DNA of 64,000 bases from Buxus sempervirens (Eukaryota > Streptophyta > Magnoliopsida > Buxales > Buxaceae). The position numbers were made by a program, and so were the translations under genes. Positions 21,551 through 33,250 of this stretch are shown in pieces. Where the stretch lies: NCBI GenBank assembly GCA_947561395.2, contig OX387185.1, positions 24,681,866 to 24,745,865 of the forward strand, given 5' to 3'. Numbering within the stretch: the stretch's first letter is position 1; every line of letters starts with the position of its first letter. The notes under the pieces were generated by a model. The model ran no database searches, was not told where the DNA came from, and saw only the letters and a program-made list of their open reading frames with translations.

Positions 21551-23479
21551 CTTTCAATCTTGTGCTTCATATACATTAAAATCAGATTTTTTTTTTGAAA
21601 TATATATATCCCTTCTTCTTATTTGAATGCTCATTCATTACATATACTCACTAATATCTTTCTTTTGTGCATGGTATGGGAGTCCTCATGGTAAGGAGGA
21701 CTCCCCATACAGCAAGATAGGAGGAGAAGTTTATTGCAAAGAAATCAATCTTTGTTAAGTCACAAGTTTGATTATTTTTTGTTGATCTACCTTATATTTA
21801 AAAGAGGGGTTTGTCCTCTTTGAACTTCTATTGTAACCCTATAATCTTTTCCCTCTCTCTCCCTTCTTCTGATTATAGTCGTTTGGTATCTTCTTGCATG
21901 TACAATCTTGTTACAAGTTTATTAGGACTTTGATTTTTCTTGAAGCATGTCATAAGGTATGATGAGTTTTATATCTTTTAGTATACATAGTGACACCACT
22001 TATGCATTTATACACTTTCGTATGGGTAAGAAGTGTATGTACTTTTTCCATATCACTTATTCTTTATTATCGGTACTAATAAAGTAATTTCATTGCTAGT
22101 ATGATCCACTTACAAATTCACACACCATATTTTTAGAAGCATGATTAAATATTGCTTAGTACTTCCATCATCCATATAGGTTCCTCAAAGCTTTGAGGAC
22201 ATCATTAGCATGCATGGTCTGTTAATATTCATCTGTTCTTTAGATCTATTTGTGAGTTGATCGAATGGTAGTTTGTATAGACGATTAGTAGATTAATCGA
22301 TGGAACGTGTCTTGAGGCTTCTTATGTCCTTTGGTTGGTTTCTCCTCTAGAAGGAGAGGATGGGAGACTGTGACAAGACCACACAGGGACTGCTTGAGCC
22401 CTTGTTCATGTTTCCTAACATCCCCTAAGATGAAAGTGATTGCCCATTTGAGAAAAACTCCATGAAAAGGGTTATTTTAGCCGAGAATCAAGATTTTGAG
22501 CCGCTATGAACATCTTAAAACCCCAGCAAAAGTCGTCGGACGGTGGGAAGAAACCAGCGACCAGATTCCGGCTGGTATTTTGGCCATTTCTTGATTTCTG
22601 GGTCTGAACCGCACTAGGTCTGCGGTCAAACCCAAACCGCAAGGGAAGTACGGTCGAGCCCTTTAAATTCTAAAAAACCTATTTTCTAGACACGGGTCCA
22701 CCTGATCCAACCCGAACGACTTTAAAATGAACCAGGTGGGCTTTTGGGCCAACCCAAGCCCACTTTTAGTTACCCGGGTCTACTTTGACCCACCAAGGCA
22801 TTGTGGGCCTTCCAATGGGGCCCATATCCAGACTGACCCACACGAGGATCCGTTTCATAAATGGGTCTCGGGTCACTTGATTAAACACCCATGGGCCAAT
22901 TCCAAGCCCAATGGGCCTTAAAACTTAAACCCACTCAATTAAATTGCATGTTTAATTAACTTCAAAATTAAATGACCAAATCCAATAAGGGTTACCCAAC
23001 AACCCTAATGGGCCATGGGTTTGACTTAAAGCCCAACTTGGTCACCAATGGGCCTTCCAACGGGGCTCATACCAAACCCACCTCATCTTGGATAAAAGAT
23101 AAAATCAACAAAAATAAAGGACCCACACCACTTTGGTGGTCCCCAAACCAAATAAAAGTACATGCTGACTTAGGAATAAGGATCGAACCAGGAAGATCCA
23201 AGGGACCCATCAGACCGATGGGGCGGACCGGAATGTTTTTGGACTTCCCCAGACCGTAACCGAGAACTTAACCAGGATCTCTAAAAAGCCGCAAACCATC
23301 CCAGTAGACCTGTATAGGCACCAGGTGTCTGCCTGCACCTCATCAGGCAGTGGCGACTCCGATACCTTCCCATTTTAGTGCGGCGCCTCGTGGATGTAAG
23401 CACCTCATTTTTGCGCTCCCGAAAGAGTCGGAAATGCAAACCTGGACGAAAGGTCAAACCCCAAGGGATGAAAAGTTGA

Positions 23480-23900
23480 CTTTTTGATCACGTGATAATT
23501 GGCCACCTCGATTTATCTCAATGGATAGAAAATCTCGACACGGTTCCAACGCAACTGAGTTTGCAGGAATCAGAGTCCGGATGAAGGTTCTGCGGGCCGG
23601 TCAAACTTGAGGGGAGCCGAAAGTTAACTTTCTGCTAAACCCTGATTCGGATGCTTACCCCTATGTCATTGGATAGAGAATCCCGACACGGTTCCAATGC
23701 AACTGAGTTTGCAGGAATCGGAGTCCAGATGAAGGTCCTGCAGACCGGTCAAACTTGAGGGGAGCCGAAAGTTGACTTTCTGCTAAACCTCGATCCAGAT
23801 GCTTACCCCTACATCATTGGATAGAGGGCTCCGATATGATTCTAACGCAACTAAGTTTGCCCAGATCGGAGTCCGAATGGGGAAGATATGAGCTGTTGAA
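23480..23900. repeat. 148-bp tandem repeats in the U3 of D1b
   Basis: The tggatagaraatcycgacac landmark recurs at 23522, 23670 and 23818, exactly 148 bp apart. The unit core is ccaacgcaactgagtttgca followed by ggaatcggagtcc. D3 has four such units. Confidence 0.92.
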
Positions 23901-24225
23901 GTTTTCGAGCAGCAAAACCGGCAAACTGCGCACGTGGCAAAAAGCTGCACACGTGGCAAGTTGCGCTGGAAAATATCTCGGGGATCAAATCCGTGAATAT
24001 CCAAACATACGAAATATCCCAGGGACCAAATCTGTGAATATCCCAAAATATTGGATTAAATCGAAAATATACAGGGACTAAATCCAAAAAAACCAGATTT
24101 TCCGACCATTTAGCGGCCGCATTAATGGTTTTTCAATCATGATGCCGCTCGTGCGAGCAAGGTGAGCGCGAAACGGGCTCGGCACCAGCTAGGCGCCAAC
24201 CCCGCAGACCCTCTTTCCCTTTGTC

Positions 24226-24658
24226 TATAAAAGCTGCACAACACTTCATTGCAAAGGGTTGGGGGATTTTCGTTGGCTCCAGTTGCTGTGCTCAAGCTTC
24301 TTCCCCATCTGAACCCCATTCATCTCAGTCGCTTTGGCCTCCCCAAGCCCCCCCACCTTGATACGATACTCCCTTTTTTCTTGCTTCTTCTTCATCCCTA
24401 CACAAACAAGCAAAGGCTTGTTGCTGCCGTTGGTGCAAGAGGAAGAGAGCCCCAGCACTGGCGTCACCTCGAGGAAGAGCCTCCACCTTACACCAGAGTT
24501 TAAGAACCCTCAGTTATTGTTTCTCACCGACTTTCGTTTCACATATATAAAGATGGGAGCTTTCTAAAGAGCTCTTAAGTTTATCTTCTCCCCTAGCCGG
24601 ATCCGGCCTGGTGACCATGTGCATGCATCTTTTTCACTTGCCGGTTAAGGTGAGGGTC
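24226..24658 (+). promoter_or_regulatory. LTR D1b TATA box and splice donor
   Basis: TCTATAAAAGC (TATA at 24226-24233) is followed by a C/T-rich leader and, about 420 bp on, GTTAAG|GTGAGG (boundary 24649/24650). The TATA context matches D3 (TCTATAAAAGCTCC). Confidence 0.5.
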
Positions 24659-25189
24659 TCTAAAGGTAAGAGAGACCCCACACTTAGTTCTCTCTTGCTG
24701 TTATTGTCTTCCAAGTTTGCTGCCTGGGGATTCTCGGTCATCAAGTAGAGGGAATATGTTCCCTCACAATGAGCCTGTCCAATGTACCCCGTATAAACCC
24801 CCCTTCTCTTTCCCTTCTCTGAATGTTCTTGAGTTGAAGCATGGATCTTAGGTTCTGATGTTGCTGTGATTCGTAGGTGATACATACTAGCTAAGGATTC
24901 CACCTGTCATGTTCTTGTACATATAGGGTTTGCTGTTCCCACCTTTGCATGCATGTGTTCTTGCTGTTGGCTTATCTTGTATAGCTTTTCTTTGATTTCT
25001 TGAGGGCTAGAAGCATACGCACACACCCCCTAGTCTGAAATAATCTTATCTGAGTTGTGCTCTTTTAATTTCAAAGTATATTTAAAGGTCTCCTGGGGAG
25101 TGGTAGAAGCATGGGGAGGTGTTACTGAGGTCAAAAAACCAGACAGGCATGGAGTTTGAGCAAAAAAAACATAGAGTCGGGTTTCATCG

Positions 25190-25430
25190 AGGGTGTGCGC
25201 GAGCTCGCGCCACGCTTGCACCGAGCTCGCGTGGGGCGATTTTGTGCCCGCCTCGCTCGGGCCCATCTCGCGCCAAGCTCGCGCGGGGTGATTTTGCGCC
25301 CGCCTCGCTCGCGCCCATCTCCCACCCAGCTCGTGCCTAGCGCGCGCCGAGTGCCTTTTTTTCGTTGATTTCCGGTTCCGCCCGGCTCGCGCTGACCTCG
25401 CGCCTAGCGCCTGAGGTCAGCGCACCCTCT
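25190..25430. repeat. GC-rich gagctcgcgc short repeats in D1b
   Basis: A dense series of gagctcgcgcc / cgctcgcgcccatctc motifs with about 10-11-bp internal periodicity. In D3 the corresponding segment has expanded into a roughly 600-bp minisatellite (31060-31645). Confidence 0.75.
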
Positions 25431-26682
25431 TAAAATGCCGAACTTCTTGTATTTTTGAAAACCCAGCAATACCTTTTGTTCTCCGTGAGTCCAACTCATT
25501 CCTTGGTGCAGGGAGGGACCTCGCCCCGTGGGTTCCGCTATGCTCCGCCCACAAGGGCCCCAAATCCCTCCCTTTGGACCCAGAATGGTGACCCGGTCTC
25601 CCCTAATAAATGTCAGTTTTGTATTCCCTGTGATATTTTCTGTGATTTTGCTGGATGTGGATGGCATTTCCAAACCGAACTAGATGAACCAATAGGGTTT
25701 CCGGGTCATCCGGAAACCCAACATGGGACTTGGACCCCCAGTCCAATTTGGTTTCCAAGTGGGCCTTCCAACGGGGCCCACTAAGACCAACAAGCACAAT
25801 GGAATGCATGAATGTGACTTAATCAAGATAAATGAGTTAACTAACCGATCGGGGTGGGCCAAACCCAATGCGGCCCACCCGAACTTGTTGGTGAATTGAT
25901 GTTTGAAATGCGTGGTTTGGCTGAGACCAAGGGCAAGGGCCTATCGGGCCCGCCAAAGCCCACTAATCAACCAAGTAAGGGTTCAAAACCCTAAAATCCA
26001 AGAGCGTGGGCTCTCAAGCCCAAATTTGGACTGCGGGCCCCAAGTCCAATGTCCAACTCACCTTGGCAAATTTAAATAAGATAATCTTAAAATCCTTTGG
26101 CAACCATCATGGGGGCCCACCTAGGGGCCCGCAAACCGAGGCCGACCCACTTTTGCATGGAAAACACTTAATCTTCAAATCTGAACCTAAAGTAAAATCA
26201 ATGCACTTAACCAAAGCCCAAAGGGCCTCCTAGGACTAGAAAGAGGCCCACAAGGGTACATGGGCTTGACTAAGCCCACCAAAGACACCGTGGGACTTCC
26301 AATAGGGCCCACCCAACCAAACTCAGATTACTTAATTAATCAAGATAAAAGTAATTAAAGGGACCCACACCACTTAGGTGGTCCCACTGGACTTAACCGG
26401 TTTTGCATGCTGACTTAGGAATCGGATGAGAACCAAAGTGAGCTGACTCAAACCAGGATAAACCTAAGGAACCCGTCACTCGACGGGGTGGACCGAGGTG
26501 TCTACGGACTTCCCCGAACCACAACCGAGACCCTACTTAGAATCTCAAAAGCCGCAGACCAAAGCCTTAATAGACAAGATTAGGCACCCAGGTGTCCGCC
26601 TGCACCCTATCAGGTGGTGGCGACTCCGAATTTTCCCCTGCGGCGTTTCCAACGCGCGCACAGTGGACGTGCGCACACAAAG

Positions 26683-27726
26683 ACTATGACAAACTTATCT
26701 ACAAAGGCATGGAAGATCCAATGCATCAGGTCCATGAAAGCAGCCGGAGCATTTGTCAATCCAAAGGGCATCACCACATACTCATAATACCCATACCTGG
26801 TCCTGAAAGTTGTCTTATGAATATCCTCTTCCTTAATCATAAGCTGATGGTTACCCGATCTCAAATCTATCTTAGAAAAATAATGAGCTCCCTTGAGTTG
26901 ATCAAACAACTCATCAATTCTAGGTAGATGATACTTGTTCTTTATAGTTGCCTGATTAAGCTTTTTGTAGTCTACACACAATCTCAGGGAGCCACCTTCT
27001 TCTTCACAAAGAATACTGGGGCTCCCCACGGCAACGTGCTACATCTGATGAATCCTAGCTTTAACAACCCGTCCAATTGTTCCTTCAACTCTTTCAGTGC
27101 CATCTTATAAGTCGATTGTGAGATGGGTGTTGCATCTAGCAACAACTCTATCTAAAAATCTATCTCACATCTAGGAGGCAATCTAGGTAACTCTTGTAAC
27201 ACTTCTATATAATTACAGACTACTGGAATCTGGTCTATAGGGTTCACCTTCTATTCTTCTATCAATGCTAACATACCCAGATTCCCAGACTACAACTTAG
27301 AGCCATCAAAAGTGAAGCTCGGTCTATCTAGAAACTGGAATGTCACTATCTTCTCATAACAATCCACATTGACAAGATAGGCAGCCAACAAGTCCATGCC
27401 AATAATGACATTTAATTCCCTCGTATCCAAAGCCACCAAGGTTGCTTCCAACACTTCATCCCCTATTCTGATTTCACAATTTCTGCAAACTTTTCTCAAC
27501 TTAATAGGACCTTCCAAAGGATTACTCACAAACGGACATGCATCATCACATATACTATCCAATTCTAAGGCATTCATGCCATGCATCCATAGAAATAAAA
27601 GAATGTGATGCACCCATATCAAACAAGACATGAATTAGGGTATTGGAAAAGTGGTATAGTACCTTCCACAACCGCCTTCTAAGCATCATCCTTCTTTGCT
27701 TGCATGGTAAAGACTCTACCTTTCAG
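26683..27726 (-). pseudogene. Gypsy element M: protease and RT, broken
   Basis: On the minus strand, after D2, it reads a KGRVFTMQAKKDDA-type gag end, then the retropepsin LFDMGASHSFIS, where DSG has become DMG. A frameshift follows, then RIGDEVLEATLVAL and VIIGMDLLAAYLVNVDC. A degenerate linker leads to [50 protein letters not shown] and [20 protein letters not shown], ending FVDKFVIVF at the D1a site. The RT palm is open for about 115 residues and well preserved. Compared with P, M keeps more of its RT but sits on the opposite strand. Confidence 0.9.
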
Positions 27727-28491
27727 GAGGTTGTAAGCACCTCATTTTTTGCACCCCTTTTAAAAGCCAGAAAGCAACACCTTAAAAGACAGGTCAAAAC
27801 CCTAAGGAGCAGAAGATTATTTTTTGCCTGAGCCTGAATTGATGGTCATGCCTTATTCCAATGGATAGAGAATATCGACACGGTTCCAACGCAATTAAGT
27901 TTGCACAAATTGGAGTCCTGATGAAAAAGATATAAGCAAAACAACCCCAAGGGCAAAATAGTAATTAAATGTAAAAAGACCCGTCACGGGGCAAGTGTGC
28001 GGGCCTCACTTGAAAAATGGCAAATTAAAGTGCTAAAAGATAGAAACAGAGAAAATACAGAACAAAGGATAAAATACCTACAATAAAATATGAATAAAAG
28101 CTTAAAATATCTTAATTAAATTAATTAAGATAAATCGAAAAAACCGGAAAATCTAGATTAGTCCAAAGTGAGCGGCTGAGTCACCTCAACCGTCAACTCA
28201 AGCCAGCCATAACCGTATGAATTATACGGTTACTTCGAAGTGACATTTTTCGATGCGCCGCTCATGTAGCAAATCACAACACGCAGCACTGATTTGATGG
28301 GACTAAAGGTAACTATACTGCTTCTATGGTTACCTTTAGCCCACTGAACAACACGCAGCGCGCGTCGGTGGCTATCTGTGCATTTAATGAGGAAAAGACC
28401 CCCCATATAAAAAATACGGTGATTAAGATAACTGTATGAATCATAAGGTTATGAAGTAACCGTATAATACATACAATTACTATCTGTGCAC

Positions 28492-28792
28492 TATAAAATG
28501 GAAATTCGTGCACTGTGCAAGGGGTTGGTTATTTTCAACTGTCTCCCCTCTATTCTCTCTGCACTTCCAACTCCCGAAAGCCCTCTTCTTCCATTTCCAA
28601 ACCCCAAAACAACAACAAACCACCCCTTCCTCTCCATCAAACCTTACCCAATCTTCCCCTCTCTTTATCTTATCCAAGAAGAACACCAAAGACCCCTCTG
28701 AGAGAAGGGAAAGAGCTGCTCAACTTGCTACTAGGGCCTTTCAAGGAGTTCAAAGCACCATTAAAGACTTCATTCCATTAAGGTAAGTTTTC
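28492..28792 (+). promoter_or_regulatory. LTR D2 TATA box and splice donor
   Basis: CTATAAAATGG (TATA at 28492-28498) is followed 290 bp on, after a C/T-rich leader, by CATTAAG|GTAAGTTTTCC (boundary 28782/28783), a perfect plant donor consensus. Confidence 0.6.
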
Positions 28793-30518
28793 CTTCCTTT
28801 GTTTTTTAATGTAATACATGTGATTTTAATATAGTTGAAGCATGCTTTGGTCTCCTTAATCTTGCTGTCCCCTCCCTTCTTCTCCTTCTTATGGTGATGT
28901 CCCTCTTCTAAAAAAGGGATTGCATGAAGTAAGACATGCTAGAGTGGTTGTACAAGAGGGTGAGAAGTCCATGAGGTCTTGCAAGAGTATTTAAGGTTAA
29001 GTAATCATTATGGAATAGCCATTTGTTCTCCTCCCCCAGCTCTGGATCAATGTAACATTAATCCCCCACTTCATTTCATTCTCTCGGTGTAAGTGTTAGT
29101 TTCATAGATTGGTGTGTTCTTTATTTCATGACCTTGCTAGCTTGATTAGGTGTGTGAAAGAATGAGTGTTGCTTGCTGTTCTTTGCTATCACCTGCATGC
29201 TTTGATTTCATTTTTCTTAGCATGCTTTTAATCTCTAGGATACACCTCATATAGCACACACAAGCTTCTAATTTGTAGCATGCCATGGTACTTGTTTAAA
29301 GCTTGATTTCTAACTCATTATGTACACTTGATTGAGGCACATACACCACTATTTTCCAGCATGTGTTTAGTGCTCCATCTTACTTCATTTATGTCATATA
29401 TGCTTGCTGTGTGGGTGTGCGCGCGTGGGAAACGCGGCACGGGAAATCGGAGTCGCCACCGCCTGATGGGGTGCAGGCGGACACCTGGGTGCCTAATCTT
29501 GCCTATTAGGGCTTTTTGGTCTGCGGCTTGAGATTCTAAGTCTGTTCTCGGTTGTGATTCGGGGAAGTCCGTAGACACCCCGGTCCACCCCGTCGGATGA
29601 CGGGTCCCGTGGGTTCCCTGGTTTGAGTCAGCTTACATTGGTCTCACCTGATTCCTAATCCGATATGCAATTTGGTTAAGTCTGGCGGGACCACCTGAGT
29701 GGTGTGGGTCCCTTTAGTTGCTTTTATCTTGATTACTTAGGTGACCTGAGTCTGGTTGGGTGGGCCCCGTTGGGAGGCCCACGGTATCCTTGGTGGGCTT
29801 AGTCAAGCCCGTGTGCCCTTGTGGGCCTTGGCCTATCCTAGGAGGCCCTTTGGGCTTTGGTTGGTGCATTGATTTTACTTTAGATTCAGATTTGAAGGTT
29901 AAGTGTTTTTTATGCGCAAGTGGGCCGGACTAGTTTATGGGCCCCTTAGGTGGGCCCACATGGTGGCCAAGTATTTTTTATTGGATTTGTCTTTTTAATG
30001 TTGCCAAAGTGATTCGGACACTGGGCTTGGGGCCCGCAGTCCAAATCTGGGCTTGTAAGCCCAAGTTACAGGAAGTTAGGGTTTGCACCCTTCCTTGGTT
30101 CGGTGGGTGGGCTTTGGCGGGCCCGGTAGGCCCTTGCCCTTGGTCTCGGCCAAACCACGCAATTCATGCATCAATTTCACATAACAAGGCTCGGGTGGGC
30201 CGCATTGGGTTTGGCCCGCCCGGTTCAAATCGTTCATTTTACTTAAGTTATTTTAATGGCATGCTTTGGTGTTTATTGGGCTTGGTGGGCCCCGTTGGAA
30301 GGCCCACTGGAAGTCAAGTTGGACCGGGAGTCCAAGTCCCATGTCGGGTTTCCGGGTGACCCAGAAACCCTTTTTGGCTCATTTGGCTTGATTCAGGAAT
30401 GCCACATATGTCTAGCAAACGTTACAGAATATACATCACAGAAACAGATCAAAATTGATATTTATCAAGGAGAGACTGGCTCATTATACTGGGTCCAAGG
30501 GGAGGGATTTATCAAGGT

Positions 30519-31040
30519 AAAGGGCATTTTCGGGATTTTTCAGGGTAAAGGGCATTTTCGGGATTTTATTTAAGGCAAAGGGCATTTTCGGGATTTTTTA
30601 AGGGTAAAGGGCATTTTCGGGATTTTTCAGGGTAAAGGGCATTTTCGGGATTTTATTTAAGGCAAAGGGCATTTTCGGGATTTTTTTAAGGGTAAAGGGC
30701 ATTTTCGGGATTTTATTTAAGGTAAAGGGCATTTTCGGGATTTTTCAGGGTAAAGGGCATTTTCGGGATTTTATTTAAGGTAAAGGGCATTTTCGGGATT
30801 TTTCAGGGTAAAGGGCATTTTCGGGATTTTATTTAAGGCAACGGGCATTTTCGGGATTTTTTAAGGGTAGAGGGCATTTTCGGGATTTTTTAGGGTAAAG
30901 GGCATTTTCGGGATTTTATTTAAGGTAAAGGGCATTTTCGGGATTTTTCAAGACAAAGGGTATTTTCGGGATTTTCAAGGTAAAGGGAATTTTCGGGATT
31001 TTATTTAAGGTAAAGGGCATTTTCGGGATTTTTTAAGGTA
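30519..31040. repeat. 29-bp minisatellite (about 18 copies) in D3
   Basis: Eighteen copies of aaagggcattttcgggattt with alternating tails, ttcagggt or tatttaagg, produce a roughly 57-bp higher-order dimer for part of the array. The core is almost invariant, which suggests recent expansion. Confidence 0.95.
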
Positions 31041-31059
31041 AAGGTGAAGTGGGTGCACC

Positions 31060-31645
31060 CAAAAATCGAGGTGAGCGCGAGTTGAGCGCGAGGTGAGCAC
31101 GAAATGAGCGCGAGGTGAGCGCGAGGTGAGCACGAGGTGAGCGCATCCAATTTTAGGTGAGCACGAGGTGAGCACGAGGTGAGCGCGAGGTGAGCGCATC
31201 CAATTTTAGGTGAGCACGAGGTGAGCGCATCCAATTTTAGGTGAGCATGAGGTGAGCGCGAGGTGAGCGCATCCAATTTTAGGTGAGCACGAGGTGAGCA
31301 CGAGGTGAGCGCGAGGTGAGCGCATCCAATTTTAGGTGAGCATGAGGTGAGCGCAAGGTGAGCGGACCCAAGCTAGGTGAGCGCGAGCTCAGCGCGAGAT
31401 GAGCGTGAGCTTAGCGCGAGGTGAGCGGACCCAAGCTAGGTGAGCGCGAGCTCAGCGCGAGATGAGCGTGAGCTCAGCGCGAGGTGAGCGGACCCAAGCT
31501 AGGTGAGCGCGAGCTCAGCGCGAGATGAGCGTGAGCTCAGCGCGAGGTGAGCAGACCCAAGCTAGGTGAGCGCGAGCTCAGCGCGAGGTGAGCGGACCCA
31601 AGCTAGGTGAGCGCGAGCTCAGCGCGAGGTGAGCGTGAGCTCAGC
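31060..31645. repeat. Higher-order gcgcgaggtga minisatellite in D3
   Basis: The basic 11-bp unit (gcgcgaggtga and variants gcacgaggtga, gcgcgagctca) is organised into longer blocks. One class ends gcgcatccaattttag (31140-31335). The other, about 62 bp, ends gcggacccaagctag (31365-31620) and is nearly identical between copies. Open frames across it encode only periodic peptides. Confidence 0.93.
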
Positions 31646-32097
31646 GCAGACCCTGAGTCTCTGTTTTTTCTCTCCAAACTCCATTTCCGACTGGTTTTAA
31701 GCTCTGTAACTGGTTTCTGGGGATCCTTAGAACCCCAGCAGACCTCTAACATACCTGGGAGTTAATCTAACCTAAGTTGTGAGGATCAAACCTCTTTGAA
31801 AACCTACAAATCCGAACAAAACACTAACAGAACATAATAAAATCATCCGGAAACAGACACTAACAACACCATGAATTAACAGAACCCGAATAAGGAAGAA
31901 GGGAACGGGGGGCTTTATCGGGATACATTAGATCTTCGCAGGAACATACTCCTTTAAGATGAAACCAATAACAAAAGCAAGCAGGCAAAATGAATCCGAA
32001 GCAAGCAAAAGACCAGATCTGGTCCCGGGAGAGACTTATCTTTCTAAACATGGCCAAATGAATCTAATCTTAGATATGCTGTGTAAAAAATACAAGA

Positions 32098-32382
32098 GAG
32101 AACATTACCTTGAATGTTTCGAGACCCTAGAGGGGGGAAGCATCTCCTTGAAGCACAAATGGTTGCCAGAGCAGTTACTCTCCACACCCACAGCGAGGTC
32201 TCCTTCGGGTTTGATGAGGAAGAATAGGAAGAGAGGAACGGGGTCTTCAAAAGCCGAACCAAGAATCCCGAAAGAAACAGGCAACCTTAAAGAATGCCCG
32301 GCCAACAAATCTCCAACCACAAGAAGGTTGAACCAAAAAATGCCGAACCCCTGCAAATGAAGGCTGCTGGAGCTTTTATAGA
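32098..32382 (-). promoter_or_regulatory. LTR D3 TATA box and splice donor
   Basis: The minus strand has TCTATAAAAGCTCC (TATA at about 32373-32380) and, about 265 bp downstream, ATTCAAG|GTAATGTTC (boundary 32108/32109). Both minisatellites lie beyond the donor. Confidence 0.5.
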
Positions 32383-32739
32383 AGGAAAAATGGGCATCCG
32401 CCCACCTTGGCGCCCAGCTCGCGCCGAGCTCCTGTCGCTCGGCGCGAGCGACAAAATCATTAAAACATTAAATGCCGCCGCGGGTTTGTTTAAAAAATCC
32501 GAAAATTAAGATATGGTCCCTGGGATATTTTGGTTTAATATTATTTTATTCAGATATTTTCAAATACTTTCAGATTGGTCCCTGGGATATTTTGAATGTT
32601 TGGATATTTACGGATTTGATCCCCGAGATATTTTCCTGCGCAACTCGCCACGTGTGCAGCTCTTTGCCACGTGCGCAGTTTGCTGGTTTTGCTGCTCGGG
32701 AATTTCGTCAGCTCATATTTCCTTCATCCGGACTCCGAT

Positions 32740-33250
32740 CTAGGCAAACTTAGTTTCATTAGAATCGTGTCGAGATTCTCTATCCAATGACCTAGGGGTA
32801 GGCCTCTGGATCGGATTTTAGCAGAAAGTCAACTTTTGGCTCTGCTCAAGTTTGACCGCCCGCAGAACCTTCATCCGGACCCCGATTCTTGCAAACTCAG
32901 TTGCGTTGGAACCGTGTCGAGATTCTCTATCCAATGACCTAGGGGTAGGCCTCTGGATCGGATTTTAGCAGAAAGTCAACTTTTGGCTCTGCTCAAGTTT
33001 GACCGCCCGCAGAACCTTCATCCGGACCCCGATTCCTGCAAACTCAGTTGCGTTGGAACCGTGTCGGGATTCTCTATCCAATGATATAAAGCAAGGTACT
33101 TGGCACGGAATTCGAGGAAAAGTCAACTCTCGGCTTTTCCTTAAGTTTGACCGCCCGCAGAACCTTCATCCGGACCCCGATTCCTGCAAACCCAGTTGCG
33201 TTGGACTCGTGTCGGGATTCTCTATCCAATGGTATAAAGCAAGGTGGCCA
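32740..33250. repeat. 147-148-bp tandem repeats in the U3 of D3
   Basis: The tatccaatg landmark occurs at 32781, 32928, 33075 and 33223, a period of 147-148 bp over about four copies. Two adjacent units are nearly identical. They are homologous to the D1b repeats, in the D3 orientation, and lie upstream of its TATA box. Confidence 0.93.

Larger units (their letters stand above)
23395..26662 (+). mobile_element. Solo LTR D1b nested in the 3' end of D1a
   Basis: TGTAAGCACCTCATTTTTGC ... AACGCGCGCACA, 3268 bp, with TSD gtgga at 23390-23394 and 26663-26667. It landed about 15 bp before the end of D1a, so the last ten bases of D1a (cgtgcgcaca) lie beyond it. At first sight the pair looks like two adjacent LTRs, but the TSDs show a same-family nested insertion. 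Confidence 0.93.
20352..26677 (+). mobile_element. Solo LTR D1a (Tat/Ogre-like) containing D1b
   Basis: It starts TGTCAACACCTCATTTTTGC, ends CGTGCGCACA, and has TSD caaag at 20347-20351 and 26678-26682. It splits the RT active-site region of M. Removing nested D1b leaves about 3.05 kb. Near its 3' end is the block gcctgcacctcatcag, then tggcgactcc, shared with D1b, D2 and D3. No coding domain is present. The lineage is inferred from resemblance of the LTR ends to Tat/Ogre-like elements. Confidence 0.93.

Noticed and set aside
24246..24567. Overlapping frames in D1b leader
   Set aside because: C/T-rich LTR leader between TATA and donor; frames are not conserved in D1a, D2 or D3.
20352..26677. 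D1a and D1b as the two LTRs of one compact element (TRIM/LARD)
   Set aside because: D1b has its own TSD (gtgga) and ends before the terminal ten bases of D1a, so it is nested, with no internal region between.
31001..31276. 91-codon minus-strand frame with periodic ALTSCSPRAHL peptide
   Set aside because: Pure translation of the 11-bp minisatellite; no evidence of expression or a family.
30519..31645. CRISPR-like regular repeats
   Set aside because: Units are contiguous with no unique spacers and sit in a plant LTR; this is a minisatellite.
31959..32360. 133-codon plus-strand frame in D3
   Set aside because: Antisense to the LTR promoter and leader; disrupted in other D copies and without recognisable domains.
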